From the NCBI GenBank assembly GCA_029582265.1, contig CM055820.1, forward strand, positions 14,807,695 to 14,871,694: a DNA stretch of 64,000 bases. Direction: 5' to 3'. This document shows, piece after piece, positions 11,273 through 22,354 of this stretch. The stretch is from Zoroaster sp. YZ-2022 (taxonomy: Eukaryota > Echinodermata > Asteroidea > Forcipulatida > Zoroasteridae). The stretch's first letter is position 1. Every line of letters begins with the position of its first letter. The position numbers and the translations under genes are program-made. The notes beneath the pieces are model-generated. The model saw only the letters and a program-made list of their open reading frames with translations. It was not told the DNA's origin and did not search any database.

Positions 11273-11728
11273 TCAAATAAAGGTCTGATAATCTTTAATC
11301 TTTATTACTGTCAAAATGGTAAACCGTCAACCTTTACCGTTTGTTTTCGCGTAACCCTGGTGACATCCAATCACCGTAAAGCGCTCGTATCGTGCACTCA
11401 GGAATGTTTGAATATTTACAAGCATCCACTATAATGACAGATGTTTCACATTGAAGGTCTTTTCTTTGAGAGAATGGAAGACTTGTGAGACTTATGTAAG
11501 ACTGTTAGGACAATAAAGGAAGGCATGCATTGGAGAGTCATTGTGTCAGGCCTTATAAAAACAGGGACATTCTAACTACGACTGAATCATTACAGCTCAT
11601 CCGCTCACCCACGGAGGTCACCGGCCGGCAGTGGGAAGCATTTGTTTGTTGGGCTTCGGCCCTATTACGATCCGTTGGCTTCGGTCAATAGTTGGACTTC
11701 GGTCCTAGTGTGGTCTGACGGGTCGACC

Positions 11729-11872
11729 GTACCCCCCGCGCCCCCAGCTCAATGTTGTAGAGGATTGCGTGTATGTTTAGGCTGTCTATTCCTACCTCCA
11801 TGGTCTGTGCGTACAAAGTGGGACTGCATGCAATCACTCAACATTGAGCTGGGGGGGTGGGGGGGGGGTACA
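11729..11872. mobile_element. C/G-rich small inverted-repeat element
   Basis: Inverted arms run from GTACCCCCC through CAGCTCAATGTTG (11729-11758) to CAACATTGAGCTG plus a G-rich run ending GTAC (11840-11872). About 80 bp lie between. It resembles a MITE. The family is unknown. Confidence 0.5.
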
Positions 11873-12368
11873 ATACTTCTCTGAAAAAGAAATAACTTCA
11901 CACAGTCAAAGTAGAAAGTTGCTTCAAATGTATGTAATTAAATTTCATCTTCCCATATGTGCACTTTAACAAAAAGGCAATTCCATGCAAAACAGGACTT
12001 ACTTCTGATGATGTACATTTTGTAAAAATCAAAAGTGTAACTGAGTTATGATATTTTTAAATATAAAATTTAAAGGGGGACTGACATCCTTTATTGTGTG
12101 TGTACTTAAGGCGTTTGTAATAAAATATTGTTTTTGAGACCCACCTGTGTCTATTTAATCATTGATTTCTGAGTACAAGTATTTTAAAACAATGTTTGAA
12201 GTATTTGGGAGGAAATCCCGCCCCATGGTGGAAGGAGCCATTTGCATAAGATATGTGACGTAAGGTCAGGAAGATCCGATGTGTACATGATGTCCATATA
12301 CATACAAACGTTTCACACGTAGCGTCGATTTCATTTATTCCGTGATTTTTGTTTCCGGAACTAATAAA

Positions 12369-12569
12369 ATGCCGGGAAGATGTGTTTCTGCAGGATGCAG
12401 CAACACCACCAAAGACAGTGTTAGCCTTCATCTGTTCCCAATGACGAACACCATTAGAACTCGATCTTCAACCAGAAGAGGGCGCTATTTCATGCAAAAC
12501 TCGGAGCCGTGTGTAATTGTTTTCTCTGCAGCACACGGTATCTGTAGAGCTCTAACAACGTTGCTATAA
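12369..12569 (+). pseudogene. Orphan THAP-domain start
   Basis: The frame from the ATG at 12369 begins MPGRCVSAGCSNTTKDSV and LHLFP, the Cys pair and first strand of a THAP finger. After about 27 codons it continues into unrelated residues and stops at 12569. The missing remainder of the domain suggests a first exon or fragment captured in the Helentron-like insert. It differs from the THAP exon at 8559, so it comes from another gene or element. Confidence 0.6.
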
Positions 12570-13442
12570 TTGAACTTTTGTTTTCGACCGGAAGCAAACG
12601 TCACAATAAGGTCATATTTGCACGAATTGTCAAGTTGGTAACGACCTACAATATGGCTCAAAGATCATAATTATAGCTATTGTGGTTCAAAAGTTATAAT
12701 TTTTTAATAGTTTTCAATATTAATCTTTAACTTAGGGTAACTTGACACCTGATGATGTCATAATGACGTAATTTGTTTTGATATTTAAGTTGATTCCTAT
12801 GCTACAATATGACATATCATTTGTGGTAATGTGACATTGGCAAGTGTACAATTGTAAATAACGTCTTTTTAAACCTGTCGCTAGAGGGCGCTCTTGCATA
12901 TGATGACGTCATCAAACCTACTATCCAAAAGAGTACACCCTACTGATGATTACATACACAGAAATCATAGCATTATTTTTTATCATATTGGCTGTAGAGC
13001 TCTTTAAACTTGAACTTCCGGTTTGGACCGGAAGCTAAGGACAAAATGGGGTCATATCTGTGCACGAAATACGGAGTGGGTAACGACCTACAATATGCCA
13101 CATAGATGAAATTGATAGCATATGTGGTTCAGGAGTTATTAATTTTTTAATGTTTTTCATTATTAATCTTTGATTTAGTGTAACTTGACACCTGCTGACG
13201 TAATTATGACGTCATTGCAATATGCACACTATTGCACTATTGCCTTTGGTCCCCTTAAGTTTCATTGCAATCGCATTTATGGAACACTGCAAAAAGGCGT
13301 TCAGAATGAAACATGTGTTATTGCAATGCACTTCCGGTACGGAAAGCGCTGAAAAATTAAAATAAAAAAAAAAAAAAAAGGAAAAAAAAAAACTTTAACA
13401 AAAACAACAGCTGTTTCGCTGCGCTTCGCTGCGAAACAGCTA

Positions 13443-14015
13443 ATAAAACAATCTCAACGTGTCACATGTATCAACAGCGCACGAAAAGCCATCGCAGTCA
13501 ACAATATTCCAATTGACCTCCCTGAACAGAACACGCTTGCATACATCGCTGGGTATCTGTGTCGCAAAGTTATCACCGGACACGAAGTATTCTCATCATG
13601 CCAGACCTGCAGAGAAGCTCTGCTGAAAGGCAATGCAGAATTAGACAACCCAGCGCTACTATTCATACATAACAAAGCCTATGACACATCCATATCTGAC
13701 TTTGGATCGTTAATGGTCCCCTCAGAGTGCTTCCTAGCTTTCTGTGCTGAATGTGAGAAGTTGTTTCGCACTGAATTTAATGACATAAAGATGACAAGGA
13801 GCAACATCTCCCACCTGCTCAATCGAGCGATGCAGGATCTAGATTTGTACAAGAAGATGCATGTGTGCAGTGAGAGAATAAAAGCCAGAATTGTAGCTAT
13901 ATTTGTAAATGTTCGAATACATTATGCACTGAAGTTTAAAAACAGAGAACTACATGTACATGATGTCACTCTCAAGAGGAAATGTAGGAAAGCTCAGAAA
14001 GTGGAACATAAATAA
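13443..14015 (+). pseudogene. P/THAP9-like transposase, C-terminal part
   Basis: An open frame resumes after the nested insertion: QNTLAYIAGYLCRKV, then SCQTCREALL, and later FCAECEKLF, ending at 14015. AYIAGYxxRK with paired Cys is the C-terminal insertion region of P-type transposases. The frame stays open for 190 codons, so the nested insertion is probably younger than, or close in age to, the frameshifts upstream. Confidence 0.78.
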
Positions 14016-15779
14016 AGTTATAATAACCGTAAATAATTGGGGTAATGGTGTTTTTGTTAAAAATAAGTGGTGAGTTTAATTTCAAAATTTGTATTTGTTT
14101 TGACACAGTGACAATGAACATAATGTAAACATTATTAAATGCAATTTTGGTTTATAAAATAAAGTTTCCATATTTTAAGGCTACAAAACCTCTCAAAAAT
14201 TTTTCGAATTAAGGAACCGAAGGCCCTAGGCCCAATTTTTGTACACTGTTGCTAGGGAGCAGAAGAAACATGTATGTTTCCAACGTATTTTTAAAAATAG
14301 ATTACAAAAATAACCGTTAAATTGCAAGTCTGATGGTAGAAACATGTGATCACAGTTTCACAATTCAATTCAATTCATTTTATTCATCATGTGACACACA
14401 TGATATTTGTTATCCTTTGTACAGCAGTAAAAATTTCTTTAAAATATCAATAAAATACACACATTGCACAATAGTAATAAAAACAGAAAACAGAAATGTT
14501 TTCTAAATTTACAAAACTTAATAAAAAGATTTTATCACCCCGACTAAACTAAATGGAATAGGCAAATGATACAAATTTCAGGAGCCAGATAGACAAAGTA
14601 TACAAAAATACAGAAACAATGATAAATGGCGAAGGAAAAACAAAAGTACAATAAAAAACAACCCATGCGCTACATGGCCCCCCCCCCCGAAGGAAAACAA
14701 AAGTACAATAAAAACAACACATTAGCTACATGCCCCCCCCCCCCGCCATAAAACAGACCTAGGTGCACTAGGCAACCAAACTATTATGTGTCTGCCTGAG
14801 GTATAATCATTTACGTAAAAAAAATAATATTTACCAGATGATTTGTCATCTCAGAAAAATCAGAATTCATCATTAGAATGACATGACAACTCTGAATTAT
14901 AGTTGTATTTACATACACATTCCCATTACTTCATTAGAAAAAAATTATTTTAATTTAATTGGAAAATGTTTATTTGTTGATTTGTCATTTAAATGTTGAT
15001 TTGCTAAAGTAAATGTCCCATTGTGGTTTTTGCTAAGTATTTTTATTTGAGGCCCTTTTTATTGTTCAAAGCTTATAGATACCTGTAATTTCTGTATTTT
15101 ATTGAATATTAAATTTAAAAGTACTGTGCAATTCAGCCTTTTGGCTGTGCAAAGTGTTTTTTAATAAACCAATAATGCTAATAATAATAATATTGTTTCC
15201 CAATGTTCAAAAATACTTTAACTTTTTCCCTGAAGAATTTTCAGTTAATTAGGCATAATATTTCAGAGTAAAAAATTTGCTCAGGGTGGTGGTGTAAGAC
15301 AGGATGAAGTTCCCTGACCAAATGTGAAAGAAAAATTTTGATAATTCCGATTTTCAAGACATGAATTTTATGTCAAGATATACGCCAACAATTAATGATT
15401 GAAGTCTACGTGTTCTCTTATTTAATTTTTTTAACTTGTAGTTTCAATAAGTTCACTGTCGTAGTCCCGTGGAATGTTTTTCTTGGCTAGGATGAATGAG
15501 GAAAATTTCTATAAATGGACAGAATTTCTCAAGAAATTGTTGAAAAAGAAATTTGTTGAAATTAACATTTTATAGAAATTGACAATCTTATAAAAAAAAA
15601 CAGGCCGGGCCCAGCATCAGCTAGTACACTGCGGAATACGTTTTATTAGAACTGAAAATTCTAATTATTATTAACCCCGACACCCCCCCCCCCCCCCTCA
15701 AAATTATGTTTTTTCGTTTACACGGAAAAGCCTGATTTCTGGCTATTGTCCTAAATCTGGCATTTATAATGCATCCAAC
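14016..15779. other. Non-coding 3' part of the P-like element
   Basis: AT-rich with no supported gene. It contains a CAATTCAATTCAATTCATTTTATT stretch near 14362 that resembles an antisense LINE end. Near 14630-14745 there is a short direct duplication (GAAGGAAAAACAAAAGTAC and a GCTACATG-poly-C tail), and there is a poly-C run near 15683. Confidence 0.5.
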
Positions 15780-16348
15780 AAGTCGAGCATTGCATGCATC
15801 GTACATCATGAACATTATTGCGCGCGCAAAACTGATTGTGCTTCCTAAAATGGCGGCCGTTCCAGATCCACTCCAGTGCGTACTTCAATCATTTACGTGC
15901 GTTTGCGCGTCAGTTGCCTATCTTGCGCCTTGCGGCGCTATACGATCTTGCGGCGCTGTACGATCTTTGGTCATAACCACCACAGCTTCTGTCTGGACCA
16001 CATCATCAAGATATTGTGCTGTCCATATGTATACAGTGTACACTTAATATTCAAGTTCTTCGTTACACGTCGTAAGGGCTTCACACTGGTTAGATTGGGG
16101 TGAGTGTACTTTCATTTAACTTGTTCTTTTATCACACTTATTAAGTTGTTAATAAATTAGTGTTTTTTGAGTATTACTTTGACTAGAGATCAAACAGTTT
16201 GAATTACTCAGTTCAGTCGGTGGAAAGTGAACTATTTGTTTAACTGATTTGCTAAAAGGTTTAACCCCTTGCGTACAGCGCAATATTATGGACGGCTGGA
16301 CGGTTCGCCGGTATTATTTTTTACCAAGTGAGGACAGTGCAGCCAACC

Positions 16349-16560
16349 AAGAAACATCTGTGGGGCCGGGGAGCACCGGGTCGAACCCGGCCGTGGATAG
16401 GGTGCTGGTATACAGAGATTTTACAACTCGGTGAACATGTGCACGACGGCCTGTGTTTTACATGGGGAGCACTGGGTCGAACCCAGCTATGGATAGGGTG
16501 CTGGTAATTGTATATACAGAGATTTTACAACTACGAGTATGTGCATGACGACCCGTGTTT
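16349..16560 (+). repeat. ~100-bp minisatellite with GGGTCGAACCC core, 2 copies
   Basis: Two diverged repeats of GGGAGCAC-GGGTCGAACCC-GGATAGGGTGCTGG, then ACAGAGATTTTACAAC and a GTGCACGACG stretch. The core resembles a tRNA B box, but no tRNA fold was found. Unit 2 has more copies (26084-26400). Confidence 0.65.
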
Positions 16561-16619
16561 TATATTTTACTTATTGTATATTGTACTTATAAGTTATATT
16601 GAAAAGTAGTAGAGCTTCT

Positions 16620-16839
16620 GTCCCCTGGACATGGTGTACAATATATAGTTATTTTCTAATAACCTCCCCTGGATACTATCAATTTTTTGTTTGTTTGTAA
16701 AAAACAGAAGTCTCGCTATTGGCACATTTATGTCAGAATCACAGGCACTACTTTCAATATCTGAAGTTTGTTCAGAAAAAGTTTCAAAATCTGAACCACT
16801 GGTTGCCGTGAGAGCATCTTTGTCTTCACTCGAAGCCAT
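16620..16839 (-). CDS. Small acidic ORF, unit 1 copy (unknown)
   Basis: A frame from an ATG at 16839 (A at -3, G at +4) encodes a Ser/Asp/Glu-rich start: MASSED, then FETFSEQTSDIESSA, then DINVPIARLL. The same start is kept at 27524 in unit 2 with conservative changes. After IARLL the two copies diverge, so a real product probably ends or splices near there. It resembles the acidic N-terminus of piggyBac-type transposases in style (the transposases here also begin MASS), but there is no catalytic domain downstream. It may be an orphan first exon. Confidence 0.35.
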
Positions 16840-17700
16840 CGTGTATGGAAGTGACAGCACTGTGCATAATTACACCACGCTGTTCAGCTATGTGTATATT
16901 ATATATACCCTATTCACTACGCACATAGTGTAATTAAAAGGGCTGTGTTCAGAAAGCTCTTGAAAGCCCAATCTATTATATAACACTCCCATTCAAGAAC
17001 AATATGGTTCACCAAACTATAGGCCTTCTTGAAGATTTATATTCAAGGCGAAAACCCCAGTAAATGCAGCTGGAAAATCACTTAATTCTGTATGTGCTAT
17101 ACGCGTCCACGGGCCCAGTGGCATCTGCACAAGCTGCGGCTATGAAGTACTTTTTTGTTATTATTCTCCTAAGTTACTTTGAATAAGTTTGTCTTCATAT
17201 ATACATTTTAGGAGTATTTGTTCACTTTCTTTAGTTTCTGTAATTTAGTTAATCACTTTGTATGAGTATGCTCCTTTAAGGATGAATGCAGTGTTATATT
17301 ATCTGATCTATTTTAGAATATTCACCATAGTTATTTAAGTATCTTATACAGTAATTTTAGTATGGAAGCATTCATAAATGTAGTGCTGTGATCAAACTGC
17401 TTGCCTTTTGTTTAACCTTGGACTAACACTTATATACATGTATATTGTACATGTTTCAACTATAGGAGTGACCTAGCCAGTAGCCATAATAACATGTGGT
17501 TGTCCTTAGCTGCAAGTGAAAGGTTGAATGTCTTTGGTACATGGTAGTAGTGCAAGAAACCTTGATTTATTATGGAATGCTTATTTTGTTTCTGGAGTAT
17601 CAAGTCCCTAGACTATTAGATGAGTGTTTCTAGAGTATATCTGATTATCCATTGCCTGTAGGTCTGCACACAATTCCATCCATCGATATTGCTTTGTTAT

Positions 17701-18936
17701 TAGGTGTTCGAGCTGTAGCGCGAACACCTTGTTATTGTTCGTTTTTTTGCTTTTTCTTCTCCTCCTTCTTCTTGAAACATATCCAGAGCCAACAACATAG
17801 TTGCGGAGTTCACAGAACCTAAAAACTTAACACATAGTTAGACCTTAACATGTAGTTGCACCTTAAGTTGTGACGTCATAATGAGGTCATCAGATATCGA
17901 ATTACACTCAATCAAAATTTAATATTTCAAAAAAGTATATCTCATGAACCACATAAGATATTTTCACAATATTTACACCATGTTATAGATCTTGAATTAT
18001 GTGATTTTTCGTACACAGACGTGACCCCAATCTGACCTTACTTCCTGTCCAAACTGGAAGTCAAAGTTTAATATTTAAAAAATCATATCTCAACAACCAC
18101 AATGGGTAAATTCACAATCTTTCCACCATTGTATAGATTGTTAATGATTGTCGAAAAATATTTACACAAAAGTGACCCCAATTTTACCTTACTTCCTGTC
18201 CCAACCGGCAGTCAAAGTTTAATATTGAAAAAAAATCATATCTCAACAACCACAATAGGTAAACTCAGTTTTTTGCACCAATGTACAGATTGTTAATTTT
18301 CAAAAATATTTACAAAAACATGACCCCAATTTGACCTTTACTTCCTGTTCAAACCGGAAGTCAAAGTTTATTATTTAAAAAAAAATCATATCTCAACAAC
18401 CACAAGGGGTAAATTCACAATCTTTCCACCATTGTTTAGATTGTTAATTGTCAATAAATATTTACACAAAGGTGACCCCAATTTGACCTTTACTTCCTGT
18501 CCAAACCGGAAGTCAAAGTTTAATATTAAAAAAATATTTTCAAAATCGTACATTATTAGCGAGGACGACGGTTTCGTCAAAATCACAATTCGTATCTGGA
18601 ACTACACGAAAACGGGTTGTAAAAACTCGCCAAAGAAATAAATGCCTTCTCTCAAAGAATTTCGGTACCAAAATTGACCCTTATGTAGCAGAACAGTTGC
18701 TTTTCACATTTGAACTGTTTTTTCAAGAATAAATAATGTGATTAAGTTCAAATCATTGAAATGGACTTCAAACAAATCATCGTTGGTAACCACATCATAT
18801 TTTACAGGGTACTCTTTAATATGAAAAAAAATAATAATGCAAAGTTTCTTTAAAAAATATTCTGACATCATCATCACTGCCCTGACAAAACTCGAACACC
18901 TATGTGTTTGTAATATCACAAACACTTCCATCTAGT
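17701..18936 (+). mobile_element. Helentron-like element, unit 1
   Basis: It starts TAGGTGTTCGAG and folds with CGCGAACACC. It ends with hairpin GTGTTTGT...ACAAACAC, six bases, then CTAG followed by T. CTRR after a 3' hairpin is the hallmark of Helitron-type ends. The interior is four ~147-bp tandem repeats with ACTTCCTGTCC and ACCGGAAGT. No coding domain was seen, so it is non-autonomous (HINE-like). Confidence 0.6.
18030..18520 (+). repeat. Tandem repeats with TTCCTGTCCAAACCGGAAG
   Basis: Four repeats at 145-152 bp spacing. Each has TTTGACCTTTACTTCCTGTC, AAACCGGAAGTCAAAG, CATATCTCAACAACCACAA and CAATCTTTCCACCATTG. The module recurs at 31690-32180, 32965, 34230-34540 (inverted) and 35250-35430. 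Confidence 0.8.
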
Positions 18937-19087
18937 TGATAATAGTATGGTTATACTTATCAAGTGTTCTCCAGCAATTGATATGTGATCATTCCTATTC
19001 CTGATTCCATTAAGCAACCACAAGGAATAGTTTTATTGTCCTTTTGAGTACTTAAAGTACTTTGAGTACTTGTGATTTTCCAATAAC

Positions 19088-19506
19088 TAGAGTCCTTATT
19101 AAAGTGTGAAAAGATTACTAAAAAAATTAGTCTCTAACCTCACGTTAAAGTGATGTAAAATGTCATTTTATTTGATAACCTTCCTGTGTGAAATTTGTTA
19201 ACATCCAAAGACAACAGTGACGTCACATTTCAAATAAATGGATCTCTACATTTTTGTACGGTGAATTTGCAGTTCATTCCTGAATCTCCACAATATTTGA
19301 TCAAATCGGCGTTGAAATTGACTTTTTTGTCTTTTTCACAAACAACAAATTCCTGTATGGAATGTTACAGATTCATTTACCGTTAGAAAATAGTGACGTC
19401 ATGTTTCAAATATCGCTCTGAAAGGGTATCAAATAAAATGATGTTACACCACTTTAAAGTGAAGTTAGAGACTTGTAATTTTTTTCACACTTTAATAAGG
19501 ACTCTA
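19088..19506. mobile_element. Junction MITE between units 1 and 2
   Basis: 419 bp with inverted ends TAGAGTCCTTATTAAAGTGT and its complement. Inverted similarity continues ~80 bp inward. Flanks are TTTTCCAATA and TATTGGAAAA, themselves inverted. A matching copy lies at 36013-36433, and a terminal remnant at 85-99. An internal GTGACGTCA pair is also inverted. Confidence 0.8.
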
Positions 19507-19694
19507 TCTATTGGAAAATGAGTGCCTCTTTAACTTTCTTGATCATAATGTCAATAACAAAGTAGCCTAATAGACTTGTATTTTAGTTACCTATTAGTTT
19601 CATCCATTGCTCTTTACATAATTTCTTATTATCTTTATTTATCTAGTGAATAGTTTTTTTGATATTTTCTATTATTATATTCACACTTAATATT

Positions 19695-20064
19695 AGGTAA
19701 AACTTGTAGCTTTGCATGGTGAGGATGATAAGACTAATTGTGGTGACACCATGTGGAATCTCAATTGAGTAGTAATTAGTTCTGAAAAGAACTGGGGGTA
19801 CAACACGACGTTTCGATCAGTATGCTCTGATCGTCCTCTCCCCCAACCCCTAGGATCCTAGTCTCATAGTTTCCCGCCTGCGCGCCTCAACGAACTAATC
19901 CTCCAGCAGTCTACTTAAGCAGCAGCATTTTCCAGAGTCCGGCATTCTCCTGAGGACGATCAGAGCATACTGATCGAAACATCGAGTTGTACCCCCAGTT
20001 CTTTTCAGAACTAATTACTACTCAATTGAGATTCCACATGGTGTCACCGCAATTAGTCTTACTT
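19695..20064. mobile_element. Foldback insertion with Penelope-like motif
   Basis: 370 bp flanked by 12-bp duplications ACACTTAATATT (19683-19694 and 20065-20076). Unit 3 is the empty site. Arms of ~140 bp are inverted: AAACTTGTAGCTTTGCATGG...GATCGTCCTC on the left, and CCTGAGGACGATCAG...CAATTAGTCTTACTT on the right. Single arms occur at 42099-42280 and 43985-44105. The CTGAGGA, stem, GAAAC arrangement recalls hammerhead-bearing Penelope-like retroelements. Confidence 0.6.
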
Positions 20065-20500
20065 ACACTTAATATTCTTATATTATTTGAATGATGAATA
20101 GACTGGGTCAAGTCTGTGATTTATTAGCTTCACATTGATAGAGGTCATTCAATTACACTTGTGCTATACATAGTTATTTGTTTCTTTATTTGACTTTGCA
20201 AGTTAAAGCATTCCTTGTATTTTCTTATAGGACAAAAACTTAACTTTTGAGTTAAAGTACACTGTGTAAGTAGAGTTCACATTTATTATTTTTATTAGTT
20301 TTTTTTCCAATTCATTATATTTATACAGGAATTGTATTTTGTATCTTTTCAGGGTTTTTGATTAAATGCAGTCACACCATTAAAAGGACAAGACCGCTTA
20401 CACCATCCGTGTCGTGATATATTCATTTTGAGCTGTCACATTCTTTTGTGATCAATCTTCAAAACTCTTGTGCCCCACCATATCACTTCATTCTTCCAAG

Positions 20501-22354
20501 ATGGCTTCATCGAGGTTAACGGCATATGATGCTCAGCAAGGCGTTTTCCAAGATAATTCTGATATAAGTACTTATTCGTCTGACGACAATACATCAGAGA
20601 CAAGCGAATATATATTTTCGGAGACTAGTTTTGATGAAGAAAGTGAGGATGAGGAGAACGAAAACAGTGAATTTGATGTCCTGCCACCTAAGAAAAGACC
20701 AGCGCATATTTCTTCGAAGAGACCACCCAACCCAGCCCAGCCGTCCACCTCTGCCCAGCCAACAGCTCATTGTCATGCCGATCAGGCCACCCCAGCCCAG
20801 CCACAGCCGGTCAGACAAACTGTTGCTCCAGATGGTACCATCTGGACTGATCAAGTACCCAAAAGAACAAAGACTGCAGCGGCAAACATCATCAAAGAAG
20901 CACCGGGCCCGAAAAACGTGAGTAGGGACTCATCAATATTAGATCTATTTGAGCTGTTCATTCCCGTCACCATGATGCAACTCATCCTTGACCACACTAA
21001 TGCATATGGGCTATCAAAGCGAGGGCGGCAGTGGACAAATATCGCCATGATGGAACTGCGGTCAGCAATCGGGCTACTGATATATCTTGGACTTTCGAAG
21101 TCTGGACATGAAAACGTCCGATCATTCTGGAGGTCAGGAATGTTTTCTAGGCCAACATGCCAAGCTACCATGTCTTGTACAAGGTTCCAGGACATACTCA
21201 CTATGCTCGGTTTCGATGATCGGACAACACGACGACAACGGAGGAAGGATGACAAGTTTGCGCCGATCAGGGAAATTTTTGAGATATTCACCGCTGCATG
21301 TCGGCGCTATTTCAGCCCCGGTGAATGTCTAACTGTCGACGAACAATTGGTGGCATTTAGGGGTAGATGTTCATTCAGACAATATATGCCTAAGAAACCT
21401 GCCAAGTACGGGCTCAAATTTTGGGCTTGCGTCGACAGTGAAAGCCGCTATGTTTGCAACATGCAGCCGTATATTGGTAAGGAGGACAACAGGCGAGAGA
21501 CTGAACTTGGAGCCCGAGTTGTCAAGGACCTAGTACAGCCCTATTTCAGAACTGGACGAAATGTCACTGCAGACAGTTTCTTTGTCAGCAAGGGTTTGGC
21601 CGAGTACCTATTGACCCAAAGATTGACAATTGTTGGAACCATCAAGAGCAACAGACGTGAAGTTCCCAAAGAAATGCGAAAGGCGAATGTAAAAAGCAGG
21701 GCGGAGCATTCATCGAAATTTCTCTTTACTGGAATGATGACAATTGTTTCATACATCCCTAAGAAAAATAGAGATGTAATCTTGCTTTCAACCATGCACC
21801 GGGATAACGCAGTCAACCAAAGAACAGGCAAACCTGACATTATTCATTACTACAATGATACCAAGTCTGGTGTGGACACAGTAGATCAAATGTGCAGTCT
21901 GTATAATTGCTCCCGAATAACCAAACGATGGCCCTTGACAGCATTTTTCCACATCATCAACTGTGCAGCCATCAATGCATATGTCTTATTTCTTCAATTG
22001 AACCCACAGTGGCATTCAGGGACAAGTAGCCGTCGCCACGCATTCCTCAATGAGCTCATCAAGTCCTTGGTGAAACCACAGATTGAGATGCGGGCAGCCA
22101 ATCCAGTAGGCTTTAGGAGGCACACTACAATGGCGATGACCTACCTGGGATACAAGGTAGCTCATCGTCTCCATCTGCCACAAGACTCCAACAGTAATGC
22201 AAGGCAGCAAGGCACGTGCCATATCTGTCCACGAGGACAGCGACGAAGAACGTCAAGGATATGCGACGAATGCCACCGCTTTGCTTGCGTAAATCACTCC
22301 GACAGCAGAAGAACGACCACTACCTCCTGCGTCAGTTGCATTATGGCTGTGTGA
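20501..22354 (+). CDS. piggyBac-type transposase, copy 2 (intact)
   Basis: 617 codons, uninterrupted, from the ATG at 20501 in the same strong context as copy 1. It is about 94% identical to copy 1 by eye count; the single-codon length difference lies just before the zinc region (NARQQG versus NAPAQQG). D280, D358, D459 and D462 are present. The residue after D358 is Ser instead of Asn. All Cys/His ligands of the C-terminal finger are kept. The N-terminal acidic/Ser region is the most variable part. Same predicted TTAA cut-and-paste role as copy 1, and the same question of whether it is a mobile or a domesticated gene. Confidence 0.93.
   Translation: MASSRLTAYDAQQGVFQDNSDISTYSSDDNTSETSEYIFSETSFDEESEDEENENSEFDVLPPKKRPAHISSKRPPNPAQPSTSAQPTAHCHADQATPAQPQPVRQTVAPDGTIWTDQVPKRTKTAAANIIKEAPGPKNVSRDSSILDLFELFIPVTMMQLILDHTNAYGLSKRGRQWTNIAMMELRSAIGLLIYLGLSKSGHENVRSFWRSGMFSRPTCQATMSCTRFQDILTMLGFDDRTTRRQRRKDDKFAPIREIFEIFTAACRRYFSPGECLTVDEQLVAFRGRCSFRQYMPKKPAKYGLKFWACVDSESRYVCNMQPYIGKEDNRRETELGARVVKDLVQPYFRTGRNVTADSFFVSKGLAEYLLTQRLTIVGTIKSNRREVPKEMRKANVKSRAEHSSKFLFTGMMTIVSYIPKKNRDVILLSTMHRDNAVNQRTGKPDIIHYYNDTKSGVDTVDQMCSLYNCSRITKRWPLTAFFHIINCAAINAYVLFLQLNPQWHSGTSSRRHAFLNELIKSLVKPQIEMRAANPVGFRRHTTMAMTYLGYKVAHRLHLPQDSNSNARQQGTCHICPRGQRRRTSRICDECHRFACVNHSDSRRTTTTSCVSCIMAV

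Larger units (their letters stand above)
10871..13441 (-). mobile_element. Helentron-like insertion inside the P-like gene
   Basis: It separates transposase codons ending near 10870 from those resuming at 13443. On the minus strand it begins TTAGCTGTTTCGC and folds at once into a hairpin (13407-13441, arms AGCTGTTTCGC / GCGAAACAGCT). This is the same layout as the TTAGGTGTTCG hairpin starts at 17701 and 29162. The other end carries one more copy of the arm (CAGCTGTTTCGC, 10872-10883). The interior contains TTCCGG...CCGGAAG modules and a stray THAP start. No helicase or Rep domain was seen. Confidence 0.5.
7935..15969. mobile_element. 8.0-kb P/THAP-type DNA transposon with iterated termini
   Basis: The left end is CAAAGATCGTATAGCGCCGC, and the first 26 bp are directly repeated (7935-7960, 7961-7986). 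The right end is the inverted equivalent, with a shorter and diverged second iteration (about 15915-15969). Weaker inverted similarity continues inward, including GGCCGCCATTTTAG. GTCA flanks both sides (7931-7934, 15970-15973), and unit 2 at 25724 is the empty site. It encodes a THAP zinc finger and a P-element-like transposase, both decayed. A 4-bp target duplication is unlike the 8 bp of Drosophila P, so the subfamily is uncertain. Confidence 0.8.
15970..17700. repeat. Unit 1 block matching 25724-29161
   Basis: Collinear with unit 2 from CATAACCACCACAGC onward, except that unit 2 has insertions at 26416-27268 and 28055-28865. It contains a B-box-like minisatellite and a small conserved minus-strand frame, listed separately. 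The rest (16930-17700) shows no gene. Confidence 0.75.
85..19087. repeat. Tandem segmental unit 1
   Basis: First of three tandem units. Order: end of the junction MITE, piggyBac gene, 3' flank, block with a B-box-like minisatellite, Helentron-like element, then the next junction MITE. Collinear sequence recurs from 19088 and from 36013. Unit 1 additionally holds the Tc1 foldback, a hAT element with a nested MITE, and the 8-kb P-like element; removing these restores collinearity with unit 2. Distances between piggyBac start codons are 19.7 kb (units 1-2) and 16.6 kb (units 2-3), differing because of insertions. Confidence 0.8.

Noticed and set aside
11642..11884. 80-codon frame over the C/G-rich inverted repeat
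   Set aside because: Low-complexity translation with no domain; it overlaps a MITE-like inverted repeat.
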